DNA from: Paraburkholderia sprentiae WSM5005
GTDB taxonomy: Bacteria > Pseudomonadota > Gammaproteobacteria > Burkholderiales > Burkholderiaceae
NCBI RefSeq assembly: GCF_001865575.2
Contig: NZ_CP017561.2
Location: 1,240,001 to 1,304,000, forward strand
Direction of reading: 5' to 3'
DNA: 64,000 bases
Position numbers and translations under genes: made by a program
In this document: positions 15,577 to 25,500 of the stretch, in pieces
Numbering within the stretch: the first letter of the stretch is position 1
How the letters are laid out: every line of letters starts with the position of its first letter
The notes under the pieces: model-generated
What the model was told of the DNA's origin: nothing
The model's database searches: none
What the model saw: only the letters and a program-made list of their open reading frames with translations

Positions 15577-16050
15577 ATGGGTATGGATATCATCGATCGG
15601 AAGCTGCTCGAACTGCTACAGGCGGACGCGACGATGCCGATCGCCGAACTCGCGCAGCGCGTGAACCTGTCACAAACGCCTTGCTGGAAGCGGCTGCAGC
15701 GCCTGAAGGAGGCGGGCGTGATTCGCGCGCAGGTGGCGCTGTGCGACGCGCGCAAGCTCGGCGTCGGCACTACGGTGTTCGTGGCGGTGCGTACCAATCA
15801 GCACACGGAGACGTGGGCCGCCGCGTTTACGCAAGCGGTGCGTGACATCCCGGAAGTGGTCGAGGTCTACCGGATGAGCGGCGAGACCGACTATCTGCTG
15901 CGCGTGGTGGTCTCCGACATTGACGACTACGACAGGATCTACAAGCAGTTGATCACGGCCGTGCCGCTATACGACGTGAGTTCGAGCTTTGCGATGGAGC
16001 AGATCAAGTATTCGACGGCGTTGCCGGTGCGTTCTTCGGCGGTGACCTGA
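15577..16050 (+). CDS. Lrp/AsnC family transcriptional regulator
   Basis: A 157-residue feast/famine regulator. The N-terminal helix-turn-helix reads IDRKLLELLQADATMPIAEL, then AQRVNLSQTPCWKRLQRLKE with the family CWKR recognition helix, then GVIRAQVALCDARKLG. The C-terminal RAM ligand domain includes EVYRMSGETDYLLRVVVSDI. GGGGTGGTGGT precedes the ATG at 15577; a second ATG two codons later is an alternative. It is transcribed away from the cysteine dioxygenase-type gene, which implies control of thiol amino-acid use, probably with cysteine or a relative as the ligand. The ligand is an inference. Confidence 0.92.
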   Translation: MGMDIIDRKLLELLQADATMPIAELAQRVNLSQTPCWKRLQRLKEAGVIRAQVALCDARKLGVGTTVFVAVRTNQHTETWAAAFTQAVRDIPEVVEVYRMSGETDYLLRVVVSDIDDYDRIYKQLITAVPLYDVSSSFAMEQIKYSTALPVRSSAVT

Positions 16051-16225
16051 TCGTCGTGGACGATTGATGGACACCGGGTGTGCCGCTTGCTGCCTCTCGA
16101 GCGGGCACGCCACCGTCATTCTCGTCACTCGCTCGCGTCGGCTGCAAGCCGCGTGCAAGCCCACTGGGCGTAGAATGCCGCCTTCCCGACCCACCCGCGA
16201 CTGCTTCGCGAACCGAGCCCGCTTC

Positions 16226-16435
16226 ATGACCAAACCGCCGCGCACCAAGAACCCGACTTTTGGCATCGCCGTCTTCATCGTGGTGGCGATCCTGTTCGTG
16301 ATCGCCACGTTGATCTACAACGCGATCCGCGGAAAGCACGAGTTCGAGAGCCAGAACGCGCAGGTGCCGTCGGTCACTTCGGCGGCGGCCGCGGCGGCCA
16401 ACGCGATGAAACCGGCGAGCGGCGCCGCGCAATAA
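16226..16435 (+). CDS. Small single-pass membrane protein
   Basis: A 69-residue protein starting at ATG 16226. A basic N-terminus (TKPPRTKNP) is followed by one strong helix (GIAVFIVVAILFVIATLIYN) and a polar, Ala-rich C-terminal tail. The open frame extends upstream to 16064, but that part has random composition, so the internal ATG is preferred. No family is recognised. It lies between the Lrp gene and the convergent FUSC gene, with only about 20 bases to the latter. Similar tiny membrane proteins are annotated as hypothetical in Burkholderia. Confidence 0.6.
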   Translation: MTKPPRTKNPTFGIAVFIVVAILFVIATLIYNAIRGKHEFESQNAQVPSVTSAAAAAANAMKPASGAAQ

Positions 16436-16454
16436 CGCCACCGCGCTTCCTGCT

Positions 16455-18989
16455 TCATTGCTCCGGCAACCGGATCATGCTCGCGTCCTTGCGAATCTGC
16501 GCGGACGCCGCGAGCATCTGCTTGCATTGATGCGCGAGCAGCTTCGTGTCGTGCACGGCATCGGCCGTATAGTCCGGCGATTTCTCCGTTTGGACGACCA
16601 TCGCGTCGAGCTCGCGACTCATCAGTTTGATCTGCTCGCCTTGCTCGGCAGGCAACGCCGTGCCGGCTTCGGCGGCGCTCAGGTTGTCGCGCACGAGGCT
16701 CAAAGCGCGCTGCAGCGGCTGTAGCGAGATGTCCTCGACCTGTTGCTGCTGTTGCGCGGAGGTGCGCAACAGCGGTGCGGCGGCCGTGATCTGCGACGCG
16801 AGCACGTGGCTGCGCACCAGCAGACCGTTCAACTCCGGCACGAACTTCTGCGCGGACTTCGGTTCGAGCATCATTCGCTGGAATGCCTGGCCGAGGTTGG
16901 CGAAAGCAACGTGGACGTTCTTGCGCGCGAGGCGATAACGGTAATCGCGGTCGAGCGCGGTCGCCGCCGCGATCGCAGCGGCCGATGCGCCGCTCGCCGG
17001 GCGCGCGGTCGCGCTGCGGATCGTGGTGGTGTCAGGGTTGGCGTTGCCTGGCTTCGCCTTGTCGCTAGCGCCGGCGATCTGCTGTGCCAGACCGGCGCGC
17101 CCAGCGCCGCGCGCACCGACGCCGCCATCCGCTTCCGCGGCCGGTTCCGCTTCCGCTTCGGCGCCAGCGACGACAAACGCCGGCCCGCCAAAGCCGATCG
17201 CGGGGTCTGCCATCGCCGCCGCCGGCGCGCGCGCGCCCGCTTCGGTCACGGTCGCGACCACCGCCGCGGCCGGTTTGCCGCTCCACCACCAGCTCGCTTC
17301 CAGATACTGCCGCGTCGCGCTGATCATGTTGTTGACGAGCTTGCCCATCAAGCGGTACTCCCAGTACGGGAACAGGTGGCTCGCCGCGATCGCGATCGCG
17401 CAGCCGACCACGGTGTCGATCGCGCGCTCGCCGATGATGCGCATGCTGCCCGGCGCGAGCAGATGGAACAGCAGCAGCACATACGACGACGTGAACACGA
17501 CGCTCGCCGCGTAGTTGAACAGCAGCAGGCTATAGCTCATCACCATCGACGCGAACATCACGACCATCAGGATGTGCGGCTCCTTCACGAAGATGATCAG
17601 CGCGATGCTCGCCGCGCAGCCGATCAGCGTGCCGATGATCCGCTGCCCGTTGCGCTGCTTGGTGAGCGAGTAGCCGGGTTTCAGGATGATCACGGTGGTC
17701 ATCACGATCCAGTACGCGTTCGTGAGCGGCAGCAGACGGCCGAGCCAGAAGCCCACCGCGACCGCGATCGTCACGCGCAATGCGTGGCGAAAGCTCGGCG
17801 AGGCCATCGTCAGATTCGAGAAGATCTGCCCGAACGGCACGCGCCGGCTCGATACGAAGCGGCTTAGCGCCTGGTCGATGCGTAGTTCGGTTTCGGTCGG
17901 GCCCGGCTCGGAGGCCAGGCTGCGGCGCATCTTGTCGATCAGCCGCGTGGCGCTCCAGATGCGGCGGAAATTCGCCGACACCGCCGAATACGCCTCCGGG
18001 TTCTGCGCGGGCAGCGCCTGCTTGCGCATCAGCTCGATTTCATACTCGATCGCGCGCAATTCCGCCTTCACGTTCACGCGCTTGCGCGGCGCCTGGTTTT
18101 GCAGCACCGCGAGGCCGATCTCCTCGAGGTCTTCGGCCGCCTTGCGGATCAGATCGCGATAGAACACCAGCAGATCGGAGCCGCCGAACGTGCTGCGCAC
18201 GAGCGTGTAATCGGTGTGCGCGCCGACGAACAGCTCGTGCAGATCGACGGTATTGATGAACAGGTTGTAGAGCATCGCGCGGCGTGGTTCGAGCTTGCCG
18301 CGCTTCAACTTGGGCAGATTGCGCAACACGATGTCGCGCGCGGCGTCCTGGCGATCGACCGCGGAAATCTGCTTGTCGACGAGGTTGCGATAGCACTCGT
18401 CGAGATCGTTGTCGAGGTCGTAGAACGCGGCGCGCGCGAGCAGATAGTCCGCGCACGCGAACACGCTTTCGGCGAGCGCCTGCTGCTCGATCCGATGCAT
18501 CATCCAGCGGCTCACGAAGGTCGACCAGTACGTGTACCAGAGACCGCCGAGCAGGATCCACGATGCGTTGACGAGCGCCTGCAGCGGCGTGAAGTGCTCC
18601 TCCAGCGTCATGATCATCATGAACAGTGTCGCGAAGCTGATCTGCGGCCAGCGGTTGCCGTAGACGACGATCAGCGACAGCACGAACGTGAGCGGCACCA
18701 CCGTGCACCAGAGCGCGATCGGACTGACGGTGGCGAGGCCGGTGGCGAGCGCGGACAGAAAGCCGATCACCGAGCAGGCCAGCATCTCGTTGTGCTTGTA
18801 CTTGAGCGGGCCCGGCATGTCGACGACGCAGGCGCCGAGCGCGCCGGTCGCGATCGTGAAGCCGAGCTCGCGATCGTGGAACACGATCAGGCACAAGATG
18901 GCCGGTAACGACACGCCGACCGCGATGCGCAGGCCGCCATAAAAATACTGGCTATAAAGGAATTTTCTTATTTCGACCGAATAGCGCAT
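16455..18989 (-). CDS. FUSC/YccS-family inner-membrane transporter
   Basis: An 844-residue protein of the FUSC (fusaric-acid resistance, YccS/AaeB-like) family. Two blocks of about five to six helices are separated by a cytoplasmic helical domain of about 250 residues (from HRIEQQALAESVFACADYLL). The second block carries the signature HALRVTIAVAVGFWLGRLLP and NAYWIVMTTVIILKPGYSLT, then QRIIGTLIGCAASIALIIF. Members export aromatic acids or related compounds, usually with a membrane-fusion partner; none is adjacent here, as in YccS. The C-terminal third contains an Ala/Gly-rich insertion of low complexity (about residues 575-690) and then a helical tail. The next gene (16226-16435) converges on it. 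Substrate unknown. Confidence 0.85.
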   Translation of the reverse strand: MRYSVEIRKFLYSQYFYGGLRIAVGVSLPAILCLIVFHDRELGFTIATGALGACVVDMPGPLKYKHNEMLACSVIGFLSALATGLATVSPIALWCTVVPLTFVLSLIVVYGNRWPQISFATLFMMIMTLEEHFTPLQALVNASWILLGGLWYTYWSTFVSRWMMHRIEQQALAESVFACADYLLARAAFYDLDNDLDECYRNLVDKQISAVDRQDAARDIVLRNLPKLKRGKLEPRRAMLYNLFINTVDLHELFVGAHTDYTLVRSTFGGSDLLVFYRDLIRKAAEDLEEIGLAVLQNQAPRKRVNVKAELRAIEYEIELMRKQALPAQNPEAYSAVSANFRRIWSATRLIDKMRRSLASEPGPTETELRIDQALSRFVSSRRVPFGQIFSNLTMASPSFRHALRVTIAVAVGFWLGRLLPLTNAYWIVMTTVIILKPGYSLTKQRNGQRIIGTLIGCAASIALIIFVKEPHILMVVMFASMVMSYSLLLFNYAASVVFTSSYVLLLFHLLAPGSMRIIGERAIDTVVGCAIAIAASHLFPYWEYRLMGKLVNNMISATRQYLEASWWWSGKPAAAVVATVTEAGARAPAAAMADPAIGFGGPAFVVAGAEAEAEPAAEADGGVGARGAGRAGLAQQIAGASDKAKPGNANPDTTTIRSATARPASGASAAAIAAATALDRDYRYRLARKNVHVAFANLGQAFQRMMLEPKSAQKFVPELNGLLVRSHVLASQITAAAPLLRTSAQQQQQVEDISLQPLQRALSLVRDNLSAAEAGTALPAEQGEQIKLMSRELDAMVVQTEKSPDYTADAVHDTKLLAHQCKQMLAASAQIRKDASMIRLPEQ

Positions 18990-19202
18990 CGACTACCTGA
19001 ATCCATTCACCGAGAAAACCGCAGTTGGAAAGACAGCGCGAAACTGCCGTCGAGTCTAACTGATTTCGCGCGCGTTCCGAGCTCGTCCGTTCGGCCAGGT
19101 GATGCCCTGGGGATGGGTTTGTTATGCTGTCGCTTCAATGTCCGTGAAGGCTCGCGCGCATCGCTCACTGACCCTCCGCGTGCCAAATGTCATCTGGAAT
19201 CC

Positions 19203-22200
19203 ATGCTTCAGCTCTTCTACTCGAACCGCTATGAAACGCTGGTCGACGCGCTGCTCGGCGACCTCGCGCACGCGCCGTCCGACCCGTGGACCGCACGGCC
19301 CGTGATCGTGCCGAGCGCGGCCGTGCGCCGGCGGCTCGAGCTCGATATCGCCGCGCGCCAAGGTATCTGCGCAAATGTTAACTTTGGTTATCTCGCGCAA
19401 TGGCTATGGGCCCAAATCGGCGGCGTGATCGAGGTGCCGAAGCATTCGCCGTTCGCGCCGGACCGGCTCGTGTGGCGCTGCTATCGGCTGCTCGACGACT
19501 CGGACGAAGCGCTGCCGTGGAACGCGTCGCCGCGTCTGCGCACCTATCTCGATGCGGCCGACGCTTCGATGCGCTACGAGCTCGCGCGGCGGGTCGCGAC
19601 TGTGCTCGATCACTATCTGACCTATCGCCCCGAATGGCTGCTGCAATGGCAGAAGGGCGGCTCGATCTTCTCGACTGGCGCGGCCGACCAGACCGGTCCG
19701 CGTCTTACCGGCGCGAGCGACGCGGCGCGCGAGGACGAGCGCTGGCAGGCGGCGCTGTGGCGTGCGGTGCTTGCGGAACTCGCGCAAGCCGGCGCTCACG
19801 CGCAAACTTCCGCGGCCGCGCTGCCGCCCGCGTATCGGTTCCTCGATGAAATCGGCGCGCTCGATCTCGAGGCCATCTCGAACGCGCAATGGCCCGAGGC
19901 GGTCAGCGTGTTCGCGCTGCCCACCATGCCGCCGCTGCATATCGCGTTGCTGCGTGCGCTGTCGCGCTGGATCGACGTGCGTCTTTACGTGATGAACCCA
20001 TGCCGCGAGTTCTGGTTCGACGTGGTCAGCGAAGGGCGCGTGCAGGCGCTCGACGCGGCGGGACAACTCGACTATCAGGAAGTCGGTCATCCGTTGCTCG
20101 CCGAATGGGGCCGCCAGACTCAGGCGCAACTGCATATGCTGCACGAGCTGACTGAAAGCGCCGCATCGGCCGAGACCGGCGAGTTCACCGAAAACCCCGA
20201 GTCGAGCTGGCTCGCGGCCGTGCAGAACGGCATCCTCGATCTGCGCGACGAAGCCGATGCCGACGAGCGGCCGCTCGAGCGCGGTATCGAGGTGCATGTC
20301 TGCCATAGCCTGTCGCGGCAACTCGAAGTGCTGCACGATCGGCTGCTCGGCTGGTTTGACGAGTTCGACGATCTGCAGCCGTCCGACGTGCTGGTCGCCG
20401 TGTCAGATCTGGCGGCGGCCGGCCCGCTGATCGACGCGGTGTTCGGCACGACTCCCGCGGGCGACACGCGCCGCATTCCGTACCGGATCACCGGCTTGCC
20501 GCCGTCGCAGGCCAATCCGGTCGCGCGTGTGCTGCTCGACTGGCTCGCGCTGCCGGAGCGCAGCGTCGGCGCGCCGGATCTGATCGAATGGCTGCGCGTC
20601 GATGCGATCGCGGTGCGGTACGGCATCGATGCGAATTCGCTCGAAGCCGCGCAGGAATGGCTGGCGGCGGCCGGCGCGCGGCGCGGGCTCGCGCCGCTCG
20701 AACCGGCTGGCGAGCACGTGCCGGTCGCGCGTCACACGTTCGCCGATGCGCTGACGCGCCTGTACCTCGGCTACGCGATGCCGGCCGGCGGCGAGCCGGT
20801 CGATGCGTGGCTGCCGGTCGAAGGCGCGGACGGTTCGGACGCCGAATTGCTCGGCCGCCTGTCGCGTTTCGTCGACGACATCGATAGCTTCGCGGCGAGC
20901 TGCGCGATCGAGCGCACGCCGGCCGCCTGGTCGCAGCTGCTGCTCGACACGCTCGGTCAGTGCTTCGACGGCGGCGTCGAGTTCGCCGATTCGCTCGCGG
21001 CCGCGCGTGACGCGCTCGACGCGATGAGTGCCGCGATGCAAGCCGGCGCGCAGCACGTATTGCTGCCGGCGTCGGTGGTGCGCACCGCGCTCACCGAAGC
21101 GCTCGACGACCCCGCGCGCGGCGGTGTGCCCTGGGGCAGCGTGACGTTTTCTTCGCTGACCAGCTTGCGTGGTTTGCCGTTCCGGGTGGTCTGCCTGCTC
21201 GGCATGGACGACGGCGTGTTGCCGTCGCTCGCGCGTGCCGACGAGTTCGATCTGATGGCCGCATTCGGCAAGGCCGGCGATCGTCAGCGCCGCGACGACG
21301 AGCGCAATCTGTTCCTCGATCTACTGCTTGCCGCGCGCGAGCGGTTCTTCATCGCCTACACGGGCCGTAGCATTCGCGATAACGCGCCGCTGCCGCCGGC
21401 CGCTCTCGTCGACGAACTGCTCGATCATCTCGCGCAGGTGTCGGCGGGCGAGCATGCGAGTCCGGTCGAGGTCGACAGCGCGCGGCGCGAGTTCATCGTC
21501 GAGCATCCGTTGCAGGCGTTCGCGTCGGACTATTTTTCGGCGCAGCCCGACTTGTTTACGTACGATGCCGATCGCGCCGAACTGGCCACGCTGCTCGCCG
21601 AACCCCACCGTGCCGCCGCCGCGCCGTTCTTCGATCAACCGCTGCCGCCCGAAGACGCGCACGAGATCGGCTTCGACGACTTCGTGCGCTTCTGGCGCCA
21701 TCCGGCGCGCGCGCTGCTGCGCGACCGGCTCGGTATCGCGTTGTCGGATGCGCAGGGCGAGTTGCTCGACACCGAGCCGTTCGATCTCGACTACGCGGGC
21801 CGCGACGCGCTCGCCGAGCGGCTGCTGCCGGTGCTGCTCGACGCCGATATCGAAGACGACGTGATGTTCAGCCGCGTGCAGCGCGTCGCCGAGGCGAGCC
21901 CCGAGCTGCCCGGCGGCGCGACCGGCGCGGTGTGGCGCGCGCGCGAACTGTCGGCGCTGCGGCAGTTGGCGCAAAGCGTGCGACGCGAGGTGGCCGACGG
22001 CGTCGAGCGTTTGCCGTTCGTGCTCGACGTCGCGCCGCGCTGGCCGCGGGGCGGCGACGGCATGGATAGCACCGTCAACCTGTTCGGAGAGCACGATGCG
22101 CTGCTGCGCGAGTCCGCGGAAACGCCGCTGCAATTGCGCGGCACGTTGAACCTGCTGACCGGAACGGGACAGGTGATCTTTCGTTATGCCAAAGCCAGCG

Positions 22201-22595
22201 CGCGCGACTATCTGTCCGCGTGGCTCTCGCATCTGGCCTATTGCGCGGCGCAGCCGGGCGGTCCGCGCCGCACCGTATGGCACGGTAGCGGCGAGAGCTT
22301 CGAGCTCGCGCCCGTCGCGGCGCCGCTCGACGAACTCGCGCCGTTGGCTGCGCTCTTCAACGCGGGACGCCGACTGCCGCTGCGCTTTTTCCCGAAAAGC
22401 GCATGGGCGAGGGTCAGCGAAAGCGAATCGGCGGCGCAGGGCGTGTGGATCAACGACCGCGTGCGTGGCGAATCCGACGACCCCGCGTTGCGCATCGCGC
22501 TGCGCGGCACACCGCTTACGCTCGACGAACCGTTCGGCAGCCTCGCCGCGATCGTCTTCAAGCCACTGATCCAGCATGTGCGGAGCGTCTCATGA
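19203..22595 (+). CDS. recC: Exodeoxyribonuclease V subunit gamma (RecC)
   Basis: A 1130-residue RecC, the Chi-scanning subunit of the RecBCD helicase-nuclease that processes double-strand breaks for RecA. Start 19203 gives the family opening MLQLFYSNRYETLVDALL. Typical stretches are WTARPVIVPSAAVRRRLEL, GICANVNFGYLAQWLW, YRITGLPPSQANPVARVLLD and the late segment GSVTFSSLTSLRGLPFRVVC, which is followed by LLGMDDGVLP. These belong to the inactive helicase and nuclease folds of RecC. It opens a three-gene operon; its TGA overlaps the ATG of recB (ATGA at 22592-22595), implying translational coupling. The 213-base gap to the divergent FUSC gene must hold the promoter; TTATGCT near 19120 is only a weak -10 candidate. 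Confidence 0.95.
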   Translation: MLQLFYSNRYETLVDALLGDLAHAPSDPWTARPVIVPSAAVRRRLELDIAARQGICANVNFGYLAQWLWAQIGGVIEVPKHSPFAPDRLVWRCYRLLDDSDEALPWNASPRLRTYLDAADASMRYELARRVATVLDHYLTYRPEWLLQWQKGGSIFSTGAADQTGPRLTGASDAAREDERWQAALWRAVLAELAQAGAHAQTSAAALPPAYRFLDEIGALDLEAISNAQWPEAVSVFALPTMPPLHIALLRALSRWIDVRLYVMNPCREFWFDVVSEGRVQALDAAGQLDYQEVGHPLLAEWGRQTQAQLHMLHELTESAASAETGEFTENPESSWLAAVQNGILDLRDEADADERPLERGIEVHVCHSLSRQLEVLHDRLLGWFDEFDDLQPSDVLVAVSDLAAAGPLIDAVFGTTPAGDTRRIPYRITGLPPSQANPVARVLLDWLALPERSVGAPDLIEWLRVDAIAVRYGIDANSLEAAQEWLAAAGARRGLAPLEPAGEHVPVARHTFADALTRLYLGYAMPAGGEPVDAWLPVEGADGSDAELLGRLSRFVDDIDSFAASCAIERTPAAWSQLLLDTLGQCFDGGVEFADSLAAARDALDAMSAAMQAGAQHVLLPASVVRTALTEALDDPARGGVPWGSVTFSSLTSLRGLPFRVVCLLGMDDGVLPSLARADEFDLMAAFGKAGDRQRRDDERNLFLDLLLAARERFFIAYTGRSIRDNAPLPPAALVDELLDHLAQVSAGEHASPVEVDSARREFIVEHPLQAFASDYFSAQPDLFTYDADRAELATLLAEPHRAAAAPFFDQPLPPEDAHEIGFDDFVRFWRHPARALLRDRLGIALSDAQGELLDTEPFDLDYAGRDALAERLLPVLLDADIEDDVMFSRVQRVAEASPELPGGATGAVWRARELSALRQLAQSVRREVADGVERLPFVLDVAPRWPRGGDGMDSTVNLFGEHDALLRESAETPLQLRGTLNLLTGTGQVIFRYAKASARDYLSAWLSHLAYCAAQPGGPRRTVWHGSGESFELAPVAAPLDELAPLAALFNAGRRLPLRFFPKSAWARVSESESAAQGVWINDRVRGESDDPALRIALRGTPLTLDEPFGSLAAIVFKPLIQHVRSVS

Positions 22596-25500
22596 GCGAC
22601 GCGCTGCGCCATCAAAGCCTGGCCGCCGACGAACTCGACGTGTTCGCCTGTCCGCTCGACGGCGTGAACCAGATCGAAGCCTCGGCGGGCACCGGCAAGA
22701 CCTGGAACATCTGCGCGCTGTACGTGCGGCTGCTGCTCGAAAAGAACCTGAACGCGGATCAGATTCTCGTCGTCACGTTCACGAAGGCCGCGACCGCGGA
22801 GCTGCACGAGCGCATTCGCGGTCGTCTCGCGGAACTGCATCGCGCGATCGAGCTGGACGATGCCGGCGACGATCCGTTCATCCGCCGGCTGTTCGAAACG
22901 ACGCTCGCGCCCGAGCACGGCATCGAGCGCGCAGCCGCATTGAAAGTCGTGCGTCGCGCGCTGCGCACCTTCGATCAGGCCGCGATCCACACGATCCATG
23001 CGTTCTGTCAGCGCGCGTTGCAGGAAGCGCCGTTCGCCGCCGCGATGCCGTTTGCGTTCGAGATGGAAGCCGACGACGCGGCACTGCGTTTCGAGCTCGC
23101 CGCCGATTTCTGGCGCGAGCAGGTCGAGCCGGTCGCGCATGCGCATCCGGCGTTCGCCGCATGGCTGGTGGCGAGGCGCGCCGGTCCCGCATCGCTCGAC
23201 GAGCAGTTGGCGCGGCGGCTGAAAAAGCCGCTCGCCCAGTTGCGCTGGGGCAGCGTCGACGCGGACGGCGCAAACGCCGATCCGCAGGCCGGCTTCGATC
23301 TCGCGTGCGCAATCTGGCAGGCCGAACGCGATGCGATCGTCGCGCTGCTCGCCGAGGCCCAGGAGCGTCTGAGCAAGACTACGCACAAGCCCGATCACGT
23401 GAGCGCGGCGATCGCCGCGTGGACCGAGTACTTCGCGCACGGCGACTGCCATGTGCCGCCGCCGCGCGCCGCGTTGAAGCTGACGGCCTCGGCATTGAAG
23501 AAGGCGACCAAGGTCAAGTTCGAGCCGCCCGCGCATCCGTTCTTCGAGCACGCCGAGGCGCTCGCCGCAGCCGTCGTCGCGGCCGAGGCCGCGCAGCGCG
23601 CCCGCTGGCTCGCGCTCGTGCAGACATGGCTCGACTACGCTCCGGCGGAGTTGGTGGCGCGCAAGCGCGCGCGCCGCGTCGTGTCGTTCGACGATCTGCT
23701 CGCGAATCTGTATCGCGCGCTGGCCGCGCATGGCTGGCTCGCCGATGCATTGCGCAGCCGCTATCCGGCCGCGCTGATCGACGAGTTCCAGGACACGGAT
23801 CCGCTGCAGTTCGCCATCTTCAGCCGCATCTTTGCGCCGGCCGGCCCGCTATTCCTCGTCGGCGATCCGAAGCAGGCGATCTATAGTTTCCGCGCGGCGG
23901 ATCTGCACACGTATCTGGCGGCGCGCGAGTCGGCCTCCGCGCGCTACACGCTCGCGGTCAACCAGCGCTCGACCGCGCCGATCGTCGAGGCCTGCAACCG
24001 GATCTTCGAGGCAAACCGCCAGGCGTTCGTGCTCGACGGGCTCGACTATCAGCCAGTGCGTGCGGGCGAGCGGCGCCGCGCGCCGTTTGCCGAGCCGGAG
24101 TCGAGCGGCGGCGATTTCCGCATCTGGACGTTGCCGCAAGGCGAGGCGACGTTGAGCAAACGCGACGCGCAGCGCGCGGCGAGCGAAGCGTGCGCGGCGG
24201 AAATCGTGCGGCTGTTGCGCGGCGCGCGTGAAAGCCTGGTGATGATCGGCGACCAGCCGCTCGCCCCGGGCGATATCGCGGTGCTCGTGCAGACGCACAA
24301 GCAGGGCAGCCTCGTCAAACGCGTGCTCGCCGCGTGGGGCGTCGGCAGCGTGGAGCTTGCGCAGGCGTCGGTGTTCGCGACGCTCGACGCCGAGCAGATC
24401 GAGCGCGTGCTGGCCGCCATCGACACACCCGGGGATCTGCGCCGCCTGCGCGCCGCGCTCGCGACCGACTGGCTCGGGCTCGACGCCGCCGCGCTGTGGC
24501 GTCTCACACAGGTCGCCGATGCGCCCATGGCCATCGGCGAATCGACGCCAGCGCTCGATCCCGCCGACGCGATGGGCTGGGTCGAGCGTTTTTCACGCTA
24601 CCGGATGCTGTGGCACGAACGCGGCTTCGCGGTGATGTGGCGCACGCTGATGCGCGAGCTGCGTGTCGCGCAGCGGCTCGTCGCGGGTGTCGACGGTGAG
24701 CGTCGGCTGACCAACGTGAATCATCTCGCCGAACTCGTGCAGGCGCGCGCGGCCACCCTGCCCGGCATTGCGCCGACCTTGCGCTGGCTCGCCGCGCAGC
24801 GCGAGCAGGGCGGCGGTGACGAGGCGCAGCTGCGGCTCGAGTCGGATCGCAATCTCGTGCAGATCGTGACGGTCCATAAATCGAAGGGACTCGAATACGC
24901 AGTCGTGTTCTGTCCGTTTCTGAACGATGGGGGTTTGCGCGAGCCGCCATCGTCGGGCTTGCCGGATGCGCGTGAGTATCACGATGACAGCGGCGACGCG
25001 GTGCTGCACTACGGTTGCGATGAAGAGCAAACCGAGCGCGCCTCGTGTTACGCGCTGCGCGAGCAGGCCGCGGAACGCGCGCGGCTCGTCTATGTGGCGC
25101 TCACGCGCGCGGTGTATCGCTGCTACCTGGTCGCGGGCACGTATCTGTCGTCGCGCTCGACGAAGGAATCGCGTCGCAGCGTGCTGAATTGGCTCGTCGG
25201 CGGCAGCGGCCACAGCTTCGTCGGATGGCTCGCCGAGCCGCCCGACGAAGCCGCGCTCGCGGCGAGCTGGCAGGCGCTGGCGGGTGGGCCGGTCAGGTTG
25301 CAGGCGCTGCCCGAAGTGACCCGCCGCATGCCGCTGGAAAGTCTGCAGGACCACGGCGCGCATCTGCGCGCTCGCGCGAATCGGCGGCCGTTGCGCGATC
25401 AGTGGCGCATCGCGAGCTTTAGCGGCCTGATCGCGGCCGGCGGCAGGAGCGGGGAGGCGCCCGCGCCACAGGAAGACGTGCGGCCCGATCACGACGAAAT

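Noticed and set aside
22403..22591. Longer N-terminus for RecB starting inside recC
   Set aside because: The residues before 22592 are Arg-rich and non-homologous; the ATGA overlap start gives the standard RecB opening.
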